Positions 1 to 7,282 of a stretch of 36,462 nucleotides of DNA are shown one piece after another. This DNA comes from an uncultured Collinsella sp. (GTDB lineage Bacteria; Actinomycetota; Coriobacteriia; Coriobacteriales; Coriobacteriaceae). Location: positions 1-36,462 of the forward strand of contig CAKTWW010000019.1 of NCBI GenBank assembly GCA_934630855.1. Reading direction: 5' to 3'. Numbering within the stretch: position 1 is the stretch's first letter; each line of letters opens with the position of its first letter. The translations under genes and the position numbers were made by a program. The notes below the pieces were generated by a model that searched no databases, had not been told where the DNA came from, and saw nothing but the letters and a program-made list of their open reading frames with translations.

Positions 1-578
1 CCGAAAATCTCGACCATGGGCTCGACGGTGTAGATGCCAATGTCCATGAGGGACCCCGATGCCATGTCGCAGTCGAAGATATTGGTGGCACGTCCCGCGA
101 GAACCTCGTTGTAGCGCGAAGAATATTTGCCAAAGCGCAGCGAAGCGCGGCGGATGGGGGCGATCTCGCCCAGGGCGTCCTCGATGGCGTGGAAGGCGGG
201 ATCGTGGAGGGGGCGCATGGCCTCGAGGGCCACAACGCCCGCTGCCTCGGCGGCGCGGAAGACTTCCAGCGCCTGTGCTTCGGTGGCGCAGAAGGGCTTC
301 TCGACGATGACGTGCTTGCCGCCGGCGATACAGGCAAGGGCCTGCTTGTAGTGAAGCGCGTTGGGGCTGCCGATATAGACGGCGTCGACGTCGGCGGCTG
401 CCGCGAGCTCGTCGAGCGAGGTAAAGTTTCGCTCGCCACCGCGCTCAGCGGTAAAGGCAGCGCCGCGATTGGCATTACGCGAGAGCGTGCCCACAAACGT
501 TGCTTGGTCGTTGGCGTTGACGACCTGGATAAAGTCGACGGTGATCATGGATGTGCCGATGGTCGCGATGCGCAGCAT
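1..578 (-). CDS. Gfo/Idh/MocA family oxidoreductase (C-terminus outside window)
   Basis: This reading frame runs off the left edge of the window, so only about 192 N-terminal residues are visible. It begins MLRIATIGTS, a Rossmann-type nucleotide-binding start, and contains GSPNALHY followed by GKHVIVEKPF, the EKP motif typical of NAD(P)-dependent sugar or polyol dehydrogenases of the Gfo/Idh/MocA family. A conserved D-M-x-x-G-x-L-x-D-I-G-x-Y segment near the window edge also fits the family. The ATG at 578 is preceded by AAGGGGG a few bases upstream. The gene lies 74 bases downstream of rnhA on the same strand and could be co-transcribed with it. The substrate cannot be inferred. A second, divergent family member is at 8564-9583. 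Confidence 0.85.
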   Translation of the reverse strand, partial: MLRIATIGTSMITVDFIQVVNANDQATFVGTLSRNANRGAAFTAERGGERNFTSLDELAAAADVDAVYIGSPNALHYKQALACIAGGKHVIVEKPFCATEAQALEVFRAAEAAGVVALEAMRPLHDPAFHAIEDALGEIAPIRRASLRFGKYSSRYNEVLAGRATNIFDCDMASGSLMDIGIYTVEPMVEIF

Positions 579-652
579 ACGTCCCCCTTGCGTTGTTTGG
601 TCTACACGAATGAGTGTAGCGCGCAGGGGGCCAAAAACGTGCGAAAACGCCG

Positions 653-1138
653 CTAGAGGTCGCTTTCGTTAAAGCCGGTGTCGATATCGAGGTTACTGCC
701 GTCTGCCGCCGTGGTGGCAAGTTCGTCGCAGCGCTCGTTGAGCTCGTGACCGGCGTGGCCCTTAACCCAGATGAACTCAACCTTGTGCTTGCTTTTGGCG
801 GTGAGCAGGCGCTCCCACAGGTCGCGGTTCTTGACGGGCTGCTTGTTGGCGGTTTTCCAGCCGCGCTTTTTCCAGCCGTCGATCCAGTGCTTGTTAAAGG
901 CGTTGACGACGTACTGCGAGTCAGAATGGACTTCGACCTCGCAGGGGCGGTTGAGCGCCTCGAGCGCCACGATGACGGCCATGAGCTCCATGCGGTTGTT
1001 GGTCGTCTTGGCGTAGCCGCGCGAAAGCTCGGAGGTAAAGGTCTTGCCGGCGGGGTTGGTGTATTTGAGCACGGCGCCATAGCCGCCGCGTCCCGGGTTT
1101 GATCGTGCCGAGCCGTCGGTATAGATGATGACCTTCAC
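653..1138 (-). CDS. rnhA: Ribonuclease HI
   Basis: The 161-residue product hydrolyses the RNA strand of RNA:DNA hybrids in the cytoplasm. The four acidic metal-binding positions are visible: Asp in YTDGSA at the N-terminus, Glu in NNRMELMA, Asp in SDSQYV and Asp in ERCDELA. The catalytic-loop histidine is in [12 protein letters not shown]. Length matches the usual 150-160 residues. I chose the GTG at 1138 because AAAGGA lies about six bases upstream and the protein then starts directly at the first beta strand (VKVIIYTDG). An upstream in-frame ATG at 1189 would add 17 residues without homology to the fold. It sits between lysR and the Gfo/Idh gene on the same strand. Confidence 0.95.
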   Translation of the reverse strand: MKVIIYTDGSARSNPGRGGYGAVLKYTNPAGKTFTSELSRGYAKTTNNRMELMAVIVALEALNRPCEVEVHSDSQYVVNAFNKHWIDGWKKRGWKTANKQPVKNRDLWERLLTAKSKHKVEFIWVKGHAGHELNERCDELATTAADGSNLDIDTGFNESDL

Positions 1139-1201
1139 ATGGTTCCTTTCGCTGGGTACTTCTCTCGTGGGTGTCCATTGTAGCGCCACGTTCGTTGCGG
1201 G

Positions 1202-2140
1202 CTAGTGCTCCATCGCTTCTGCCTCGTTGCCTGAGGGCTGGCTTTCGCGGATGATGCGATCGAGCTCGTCGAGGTATTGCTGCAGCAGGGGAGAGGGCTT
1301 GCGCTCGTCGTGCATGATGTAGCCTACATGCATCGTCGGGGCGTCTGCCAGCGGAATCGATGCCATGCCCCATTGCATTTCGTTAGAGAGGACACCGGTC
1401 GACAGCGTGTAGCCGTTTGAGGTGATGAGTAGGTTGGTGAGCGTACCACGGTCCGATACGCGGATATTGCGGTCGCAGGGGATGTAGCTAAACGGCTCCT
1501 CGGCGTAATAGAAGGAGTTCGAGGTGCCTTGCTCAAAGCTGTAGCGGGTGTAGGGCGTAAGGTCGGCAAGGGACAGCTGCGGGCGGCGTGCGAGCGGGTG
1601 GCGCTCGCTGACGAATACGTGGACCTTTGCGTCAAAGAGGGGGTGGAAGCTCGCGCGCGCGTCGGCAAAAGCCTTCTGCAGGACGCGCGAATTAAAGTCG
1701 TCCAGATAGAGAATACCGATGTCGCTGCGAAACGCGCGGACGTCATCGATGATCTGCGATGTGGTGGTCTCGCGCATGATGAACTCGAACTTGCTGTCGC
1801 GGCAGCGCTCGACCACGTTGACGAAGGCCTCGACCGAAAAGGCGTAGTGCTGGGCCGAGATGGCGAGGCGGGCTTGCGGGGTGCCGCCGTCCTCGTAGCG
1901 GGCCTCGAGCATGTCGGCCTGCTCTACAACCTGGCGTGCATAGCCCAAAAGCTCGGTGCCGTCGTTGGTGAGCGTGACGCCGCGGCTGGAGCGCGTAAAG
2001 ATTTCCAAGTGGAGTTCCTGTTCCAGGCTTTTGACGGCGTTTGAGATGTTGGACTGAGCGGTATAGAGGCGCTGAGCTGCGGCGTTGATTGAGCCGGATT
2101 CTGCCACGGCGATCAGAAAACGAAGCTGCTGAAGGGTCAT
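1202..2140 (-). CDS. LysR family transcriptional regulator
   Basis: The 312-residue protein has an N-terminal winged helix-turn-helix (MTLQQLRFLIAVAESGSINA, then AAQRLYTAQSNISNAVKSLE), diagnostic of LysR-type regulators. A periplasmic-binding-like effector domain follows from about residue 90. The ATG has AAAGGA upstream. The gene is transcribed divergently from the O-acetylhomoserine sulfhydrylase at 2415. LysR regulators commonly control the divergent neighbour, and CysB/MetR-type members sense sulfur or methionine status, so it may regulate that gene; this is inference. The shared intergenic region carries an inverted repeat between the -35 and -10 elements of the sulfhydrylase promoter, a candidate operator. 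The effector is unknown. Confidence 0.93.
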   Translation of the reverse strand: MTLQQLRFLIAVAESGSINAAAQRLYTAQSNISNAVKSLEQELHLEIFTRSSRGVTLTNDGTELLGYARQVVEQADMLEARYEDGGTPQARLAISAQHYAFSVEAFVNVVERCRDSKFEFIMRETTTSQIIDDVRAFRSDIGILYLDDFNSRVLQKAFADARASFHPLFDAKVHVFVSERHPLARRPQLSLADLTPYTRYSFEQGTSNSFYYAEEPFSYIPCDRNIRVSDRGTLTNLLITSNGYTLSTGVLSNEMQWGMASIPLADAPTMHVGYIMHDERKPSPLLQQYLDELDRIIRESQPSGNEAEAMEH

Positions 2141-2201
2141 CGGTGCCCGTCCTTTCGATTGCTATCTGCAAAACCGATAACAGGTTAGCGCTTTTAAGTG
2201 A

Positions 2202-2230
2202 TTGACCGAGCGAAACAATGCTCGTACTAT
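2202..2230 (+). promoter_or_regulatory. Sigma70-type promoter with embedded operator-like dyad
   Basis: TTGACC (2202-2207) and TACTAT (2225-2230) are separated by exactly 17 bases, a near-consensus housekeeping promoter pointing toward the sulfhydrylase. The spacer contains a perfect 5-bp inverted repeat, CGAGC (2207-2211) and GCTCG (2220-2224), eight bases apart. A protein bound there would sit on the promoter. The divergent LysR protein is the obvious candidate, although activation by LysR usually uses a site upstream of -35. Confidence 0.7.
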
Positions 2231-2298
2231 TCAAAACACACAAAGGCGGTAGGTAATTAAGCCGACCACGGAACCGGGATGCGAAAGGAGACCCACAT

Positions 2299-2352
2299 AT
2301 GAATTGCTTGCCAAGACGAATGCCGGGCTCCTGTTTGCGCCCGTCGGCGTGA
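2299..2352 (+). CDS. Putative 17-residue leader peptide upstream of sulfhydrylase
   Basis: A short ORF reads MNCLPRRMPGSCLRPSA and stops at TGA (2350-2352). It starts with ATG eight bases after a strong AAAGGAG (2284-2290), so its initiation signal is as good as that of the real gene. It contains two Cys and two Met codons and precedes a pyrimidine-rich stretch (about 2371-2396) and then the ribosome site of the sulfhydrylase. Cysteine-responsive leader ORFs are known in mycobacteria. Here the link to Cys/Met supply is inference, because only two cysteines are present and they are not adjacent. Confidence 0.5.
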   Translation: MNCLPRRMPGSCLRPSA

Positions 2353-2414
2353 TCAGGAGACAGCGACTTACTTCTCTCTTATTTATTTACTTTTGTTCGA
2401 TCAAGGAGATCATC

Positions 2415-3725
2415 ATGAGCCAGTTCATCAACAACCCCGAGCACACCTTTGGTTTCGATACCCTGCAGCTGCACGTTGGCCAGGAGAGCGCCGATCCCGC
2501 ATCCGATGCCCGCGCCGTGCCTATCTATCAGACCACGAGCTACGTGTTCCGCAACGCCCGGCATGCCGCCGATCGCTTTGGCCTCGCCGACGCCGGTAAT
2601 ATCTACGGCCGTCTGACCAACTCCACCCAGGGCGTCTTTGAGGATCGTATCGCCGCACTCGAGGGCGGCGTGGCCGGTCTCGCCGTCGCTTCCGGCGCTG
2701 CCGCTATCACCTATACCCTGCAGGCACTTGCCCAGGCCGGTGACCACGTGGTGGCCCAGAAGACCATCTACGGCGGTTCCTACAACCTGCTGGAGCATAC
2801 GCTTTCCCAGTTTGGCGTCGAGACCACGTTTGTCGATGCCCACAACCTGGACGAGGTCGAGGGCGCCATCAAGGACAACACCACGGTCATCTACCTCGAG
2901 ACGCTCGGCAACCCCAACTCCGACATCCCCAACATCGACGCCATCTCCGAGATCGCCAAGAAGCACGGTCTGCCGGTTGTCGTCGACAACACCTTCGGCA
3001 CCCCGTATCTGTTCCGTCCGCTGGAGCATGGTGCCAACATCGTCGTCCACTCCGCAACCAAGTTCATCGGCGGCCACGGCACCTCGCTGGGCGGTGTGAT
3101 CGTCGACGGCGGTAACTTCGATTGGAAGGCGAGCGGAAAGTACGCCCAGATTGCTGAGCCCAACCCCTCCTACCATGGTGTTTCGTTTGCCGAGGCTGCC
3201 GGTCCCGCCGCCTTCGCAACCTATGTTCGCGCCATCCTGCTGCGTGACGAGGGTGCCTGCATCAGCCCGTTCAACGCCTGGGTCCTGCTCCAGGGCACCG
3301 AGACTCTGTCGCTGCGCGTCGACCGCCATGTCGAGAACACCAAGAAGGTCGTTGAGTTCCTGGCTGGTGACAGCCACGTCGCCAAGGTGAACCACCCGAG
3401 CCTGCCTGAGCACCCCGATCACGAGCTCTATCAGAAGTACTTCCCCAACGGCGGCGCTTCGATCTTCACCTTTGAGATTAAGGGTGGCCAGGAGGCAGCT
3501 TGGAAGTTCATCGATCATCTGCAGGTGTTCTCGCTGCTCGCCAACGTGGCCGACGTCAAGTCGCTCGTCGTGCACCCGGCTACCACCACGCACTCCCAGC
3601 TCTCTGCCGAGGAGCTCGCCGAGCAGAACATCACGCCCTCCACGATCCGTCTTTCCATCGGTACCGAGAACGCCGAGGATATCATTTGGGATCTGAAGCA
3701 GGCCTTCGCCGCGCTGGACGAGTAA
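2415..3725 (+). CDS. metY: O-acetylhomoserine aminocarboxypropyltransferase (sulfhydrylase)
   Basis: This 436-residue PLP enzyme of the Cys/Met metabolism family is expected to convert O-acetylhomoserine plus sulfide (or methanethiol) to homocysteine (or methionine). The PLP lysine lies in VHSATKFIGGHGTSLGG (about residues 210-226), preceded by VVDNTFGTPYL, both typical of the family. N-terminal FGFDTLQLHVGQESADP is characteristic of the long MetY type rather than cystathionine gamma-synthase. I chose the ATG at 2415 because AAGGAG lies just upstream; an in-frame TTG at 2304 would add 37 non-homologous residues. A strong terminator follows at 3786-3826, so the gene is probably transcribed alone. 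Related enzymes using O-succinylhomoserine cannot be excluded. Confidence 0.92.
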   Translation: MSQFINNPEHTFGFDTLQLHVGQESADPASDARAVPIYQTTSYVFRNARHAADRFGLADAGNIYGRLTNSTQGVFEDRIAALEGGVAGLAVASGAAAITYTLQALAQAGDHVVAQKTIYGGSYNLLEHTLSQFGVETTFVDAHNLDEVEGAIKDNTTVIYLETLGNPNSDIPNIDAISEIAKKHGLPVVVDNTFGTPYLFRPLEHGANIVVHSATKFIGGHGTSLGGVIVDGGNFDWKASGKYAQIAEPNPSYHGVSFAEAAGPAAFATYVRAILLRDEGACISPFNAWVLLQGTETLSLRVDRHVENTKKVVEFLAGDSHVAKVNHPSLPEHPDHELYQKYFPNGGASIFTFEIKGGQEAAWKFIDHLQVFSLLANVADVKSLVVHPATTTHSQLSAEELAEQNITPSTIRLSIGTENAEDIIWDLKQAFAALDE

Positions 3726-3785
3726 GGCGACTTGTGCAAGGGCCCCTTGCGACTCGATAGGTATAACTGCATAAAATGCCTGATC

Positions 3786-3826
3786 AAGGCGCCTGTGCGA
3801 ACAATGGTTGCACAGGCGCCTTTTTT
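3786..3826 (+). terminator. Rho-independent terminator after metY
   Basis: An 11-bp GC-rich perfect stem, GGCGCCTGTGC (3788-3798) with GCACAGGCGCC (3810-3820), encloses an 11-base loop and is followed by six T residues. Confidence 0.92.
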
Positions 3827-4037
3827 GCATAGAGAGGGTGCAAAAACAGGGTTTTTGGCATGCTTTATGCATTTGAGTTGTGGAAAACTCCTGTTGAGAG
3901 GATGTGAGTTTTACGCAATTGACGTGCACCTTTTGAGTAAAACCGCAGGTCGCGATTTGCTCGGGGTACTATGCAGCGCGATCGAATCACACGCAGCTCA
4001 AACGCAGCAAAAACGCACTACGGAGGTTTCCAGCTAC
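3827..4037 (+). other. Gene-free leader region upstream of the secreted protein
   Basis: Together with the terminator before it, this makes a gap of about 310 bases with no supported gene. The upstream in-frame extension of the next gene through this stretch has no ribosome site and no family-like sequence. The DNA is somewhat A/T-richer than its surroundings. No confident promoter hexamer pair was found, so the long leader is unexplained. Confidence 0.5.
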
Positions 4038-4814
4038 ATGAGGATTGATTCACGAAAACCGAAAGCCGCCGCCCTTTCCGCCGCTCTGACCGTGGCACTT
4101 TTGGCGGGCGCCGGCGCAACTGATGCCCACGCGGCAACACTATCCGATACGGTCGGATCAACGCCGTCCGAGGCGACGCTGGTGCAGCCCGTCGACTACC
4201 GCGGCGACGGTTATAGCTCCATGCAGGAGTGGAACGCCTCGATGGAGGCCAAGCGCGATTCCCTGGAGATGCGCGCACAGATCATCATGAACATGTATGG
4301 CGACTATGCCACCGATGACGAGCGAGCCGTGTTGCAGGGTTGCATCGACGGTGCAGGTAACCTTTTGACGATGGGGGAGGTCGACGCCAAGTCGACCGAG
4401 CTCGACGAGCTTCGCTCCACGCTTGAGGACGCCAAGCGCGAGGCGCTCGAGGCTGCCGCAGCCGAAGCCGAGGCCGCTGAGGCCGTTCAGGCTTCGTATT
4501 ACAACGCCGGCTCCGGCTCGTCTTACGCGTCCGCTGCGTATTACGCCAACGGCTCGGGTCTGACACGTTCGAGCGGCGTCAATAACTATAACGGCCGCCG
4601 CGAGACCTATTACAGCAGCAATGTGCTCTATCATCACCGCACGGGCGAGTGGACGCAGGATTCTGAGGGCTTTTGGCGCGATTCCGATGGCTACTACGTT
4701 GTTGCTGCGGGCGATAAGGCCCAGGGCTCCACGTTTACCGGATCCAAGGGCGAGTGCAAGGTCTATGACTCCGGCTGCGCTGCCGGAACCACCGACTACT
4801 ACACCGGCTGGTAA
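4038..4814 (+). CDS. Secreted Tyr/Gly/Ser-rich protein with coiled-coil segment
   Basis: The 258-residue product starts at an ATG with CGGAGG upstream. It has a signal peptide: basic MRIDSRKPK, a hydrophobic alanine/leucine core to about residue 27, and AHA-A as a likely cleavage site. An acidic, alanine-rich segment around residues 115-150 (EDAKREALEAAAAEAEAAEA) is predicted to be helical or coiled coil. The C-terminal 110 residues are rich in Tyr, Gly and Ser and end in a compact region (about 195-258) with two Cys (ECKVYDSGC) and a terminal DYYTGW, which looks like a small folded surface or cell-wall domain. I do not recognise a catalytic motif. Export and a cell-envelope role are inferred. 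Confidence 0.75.
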   Translation: MRIDSRKPKAAALSAALTVALLAGAGATDAHAATLSDTVGSTPSEATLVQPVDYRGDGYSSMQEWNASMEAKRDSLEMRAQIIMNMYGDYATDDERAVLQGCIDGAGNLLTMGEVDAKSTELDELRSTLEDAKREALEAAAAEAEAAEAVQASYYNAGSGSSYASAAYYANGSGLTRSSGVNNYNGRRETYYSSNVLYHHRTGEWTQDSEGFWRDSDGYYVVAAGDKAQGSTFTGSKGECKVYDSGCAAGTTDYYTGW

Positions 4815-4842
4815 TCTTTTCGGCATCACAGATATTTGGCGG

Positions 4843-4886
4843 ACGGGCGTCTTTACCGAGCTTTTGGGCAACGTAAAGACGCCCGT
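4843..4886 (+). terminator. Long perfect inverted repeat, probable terminator
   Basis: A perfect 14-bp inverted repeat, ACGGGCGTCTTTAC (4843-4856) and its complement (4873-4886), encloses a 16-base loop 28 bases after the secreted-protein stop codon. The T-tract after it is poor (TCTATGTG), so it may end transcription inefficiently or protect the mRNA 3' end. Confidence 0.6.
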
Positions 4887-5001
4887 TCTATGTGTGCGCT
4901 TGAGTTAACAGAGCCCTTACCGTGGCGGTACGCCGCGCAAATGGACGCGGGGCACACTAGTTCATGAGAAATAAGGTCTTTCTCGTGGAGGAAGTGGTCT
5001 T

Positions 5002-5208
5002 GTGAACGCTCGAGATATCGCCGCCGTCGCCGTCGCATTGATGCTTGGCTGTCTTGGCCCTACCGCCGCGCTCGTCGCGGGCATGCAGGGGTCATGCGGG
5101 GCTGCTCCTATCGTGGTCGGTGCGCTGATCGCGGCCGCGCTGCTGGGAAGCGCGGGCGTGGTCCTTTGTCGCGATGACGAGGACGAGGCTCCGGAGTCGC
5201 AGCTCTAA
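5002..5208 (+). CDS. Small two-helix membrane protein, unknown function
   Basis: A 68-residue protein starts with GTG seven bases after GGAGGAAG (4987-4994). Two hydrophobic segments (about residues 6-28 and 35-56) are followed by a strongly acidic cytosolic-type tail, RDDEDEAPESQL. Two cysteines lie in or near the membrane segments (GCLGP and GSCGA). I recognise no family. It could be a membrane stress or accessory protein; no neighbour suggests a specific job. The strong ribosome site and the terminator just downstream support it as a real gene. Confidence 0.6.
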   Translation: MNARDIAAVAVALMLGCLGPTAALVAGMQGSCGAAPIVVGALIAAALLGSAGVVLCRDDEDEAPESQL

Positions 5209-5245
5209 CCGTCGGAACGCCGACTACTGGTTATAGATGAAGATG

Positions 5246-5283
5246 AAAGCCGCCGCAAGAGGAGTGCTCCTTGCGGCGGCTTT
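5246..5283. terminator. Bidirectional terminator between convergent genes
   Basis: A perfect 14-bp stem, AAAGCCGCCGCAAG (5246-5259) with CTTGCGGCGGCTTT (5270-5283), has a 10-base loop. A/T ends on both sides let it work for the small membrane gene (plus) and the ketopantoate reductase-like gene (minus). Confidence 0.85.
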
Positions 5284-5316
5284 GCTGTCGAGTCTGTTGA
5301 CGAGGCGAGTCGGGCG

Positions 5317-6231
5317 CTACCAGCTTGCCTCGATTTCGCGAATACGCTGATAGAGCCATTCGTTCTGCGGCGCCTGGATATCGTGTTTGGCTGCCAGACG
5401 GCAAATGGTGCCCGCGAACTCCTCGACCTCGGTCTTGCGCCGTGCGATGCGGTCCTGCGCCATCGACGGCATGCCGGCGGGGTCGAGCCCCTCGATGAGG
5501 CGCACCATCTGCGCCAGGTCTGCCTCGGTCAGCTCGATGCCCTCGGCATTGGCGACCGCAAGCGTTTCGCGCATGGCGGAAACAAAGCAACGACGCTGCT
5601 CGGAGCCCTGCTCCGTGGCGCTTCCGTACGTGCCACCGTAGGCCATACAGGTCTGGTTGATGCCGTCGTTGAGCATGAGCTTGGCCCACATGCGGTGTGC
5701 GATGTCTGTCTCGACGGTATGGGCGATGCCGCAGCGCGTGTAGAGCCCGTCGATAGCGGTGACGATCGCGGGGTCGGTGCCCGCTGCCGCACCAAAGCGG
5801 ATCTCGCCGGCATTGGTATAGGTGAGCTCCCCGTTGAGGAATACGGCGTCCATGCCCTGGCAGATACCAAGGACGGTGTGCTCCCAGCCAAAGCGCTCGG
5901 CAATCTTCTGCTCGCTCGTGATGCCGTTGCACAGCGACGCGATCAGTGTGTCGGGTCCCACGACGCTTTCCAGGGTTTTGAGCGCCACATCGAGCCCGGT
6001 TGTCTTGACCGTGAGGATGACCAGGTCGACGGGCGTCGCCTCGCTCGCGCGGACGGACTTGAGCGCGCAGGGCTTACCGTTGACGGCGAGCGCGTCGTTT
6101 GCGTGACGATCGAAGCGTGCGTCGTCCATAACGTATTCGACGGCGTCGTTGCCGAGCGCCTGGGCGATCATGCTGCCGTAGAGCAGGCCGACACCGCCTT
6201 TGCCGATAAAGGCGACCTTGTTGATCTGCAT
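5317..6231 (-). CDS. panE: 2-dehydropantoate 2-reductase (ketopantoate reductase) family
   Basis: The 304-residue enzyme has an N-terminal Rossmann GKGGVGLLYG motif for NADP, a VDLVILTVKTTG segment, and a C-terminal domain containing MWAKLMLNDGINQTC with the expected catalytic lysine. It also has PSMAQDRIARRKTEVEEFAG, the conserved Ser/Asp/Glu region of ketopantoate reductases. It would reduce 2-dehydropantoate to pantoate for pantothenate and CoA synthesis. I set the start at 6231 because GGGGAG then lies nine bases upstream; the ATG at 6240 directly abuts that site. The family includes enzymes with other 2-oxoacid substrates, and no panB/panC lies nearby, so the exact substrate is not certain. 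A terminator sits only a few bases upstream of its ribosome site. Confidence 0.85.
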   Translation of the reverse strand: MQINKVAFIGKGGVGLLYGSMIAQALGNDAVEYVMDDARFDRHANDALAVNGKPCALKSVRASEATPVDLVILTVKTTGLDVALKTLESVVGPDTLIASLCNGITSEQKIAERFGWEHTVLGICQGMDAVFLNGELTYTNAGEIRFGAAAGTDPAIVTAIDGLYTRCGIAHTVETDIAHRMWAKLMLNDGINQTCMAYGGTYGSATEQGSEQRRCFVSAMRETLAVANAEGIELTEADLAQMVRLIEGLDPAGMPSMAQDRIARRKTEVEEFAGTICRLAAKHDIQAPQNEWLYQRIREIEASW

Positions 6232-6248
6232 GTGAATCATCTCCCCAT

Positions 6249-6275
6249 AAAAAGGCGCCCGCGTGCGGGGCGCCT
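6249..6275 (-). terminator. Rho-independent terminator or attenuator between cyclase and panE
   Basis: On the minus strand, AGGCGCCC (6275-6268) pairs with GGGCGCCT (6260-6253) around a seven-base loop, then a T run (to 6249). Transcription from the upstream cyclase gene would end here, only about four bases before the panE ribosome site. A further segment upstream (AAGGCGC on the minus strand, near 6300) could pair with the 3' arm and act as an antiterminator. Confidence 0.75.
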
Positions 6276-6348
6276 GATGGATTGTAAGCCGCCGGAGCGC
6301 CTTGTATGTGCGGGACGGCGGATATATAGAAGAACGGATGCGCTGGAC

Positions 6349-7119
6349 TTATACCGCGGGGCAGACCGCAAAGACGCGCGCGGGGTACCCGACGCCATCG
6401 CGAACCTTGGGGAAGGTGCAGAAGATAACGGCGCCCGTGGCGGGGAGCTCATCCAGATGGTCCATGACCTCGATCTGATAACGGTCAACCGAGAGGATGT
6501 ACTGCTCGCCGGGGTAGGGGTAGGCGTCCTCGCGCGTGGTGATGGTCGCCGGGTCGGTATCTGCCGGTTCGTGGCCGATGGCGCCGATGTTGCGCTCTTC
6601 GACAAGCCACCTGATGGCGTCGAGGTCCCAGCCGGGGTAGTGGGGCTGGCCGTCCTCGTCCTTGTTCTCGAGGTCTGTCAGCTTGGACCAATCGGAGCGG
6701 AAGGCGACAAAGGCGTCCTCGGGAATACGGCCGTGCTCGTCCTCCCAGGCTTTAAGGTCCTCGACGGTCAGGATAAAGTCGGGGTTTGCGGCGCACTCCT
6801 CGTGCTTGTCAATCACGCAGAGCGGATGCATAAACTCGATGGGCTCGATCTCGCCGAGGGAGCGCCCGTCGACATGAAAGTGGCGCGGCGCGTCGACGTG
6901 AGTACCGTACTGCGAAGCGACCGAATACTGAAAGCAGCGCATGGGTGCGAGCATGTCCTCGGGCGTGCCGGGCAGGTAGTCGAAAAGCTTGGTGGACTCG
7001 AACGGCTTAAAGCCAAACCAGTGCGGGGTGTCGCACGAGAGCGTGTGGGTGAGGTCGACCCAGCGATAATCGGTGCTTTTGAGCTGGGAGGCGAGGTTCC
7101 AAAGGTCGAGCGCGGGCAT
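6349..7119 (-). CDS. Cyclase/kynurenine formamidase-like metal-dependent hydrolase
   Basis: This 256-residue protein belongs to the cyclase family that includes bacterial kynurenine formamidases and isatin hydrolases. The signature is QYGTHVDAPRHFHVDGRSLG around residues 70-90, giving the metal-binding His-x3-Asp-x3-His pattern. VDLTHTLSCDTPHWFG near the N-terminus is also typical. A further acidic/His region, IGAIGHEPADTDPA near residue 186, completes the active site. The ATG at 7119 has AAAGGAG six bases upstream. It is divergent from the Fe-S aldo/keto reductase and precedes panE, separated by a terminator. Substrates of the family are amides or lactams; the one here is unknown, and there are no tryptophan-degradation genes nearby. 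Confidence 0.85.
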   Translation of the reverse strand: MPALDLWNLASQLKSTDYRWVDLTHTLSCDTPHWFGFKPFESTKLFDYLPGTPEDMLAPMRCFQYSVASQYGTHVDAPRHFHVDGRSLGEIEPIEFMHPLCVIDKHEECAANPDFILTVEDLKAWEDEHGRIPEDAFVAFRSDWSKLTDLENKDEDGQPHYPGWDLDAIRWLVEERNIGAIGHEPADTDPATITTREDAYPYPGEQYILSVDRYQIEVMDHLDELPATGAVIFCTFPKVRDGVGYPARVFAVCPAV

Positions 7120-7282
7120 GGTTGGCTCCTTTCATCGGGCTTTTTGCTGATGTTAAAGCGGCGCCGTGACGGCTCGATTTCTGCTGCGTTACGATACGTT
7201 CTCAGTTGCGATTCCAAATTGTTTCGGCGGCGTGACCGTTGTGTTTCGCGTGGCCGGGGCACCGATGGCGAAGGGAGGGGCC

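Noticed and set aside
2141..2414. SAM riboswitch upstream of the sulfhydrylase
   Set aside because: I could not find the conserved multi-helix core or a terminator; the region holds a promoter and a small ORF instead.
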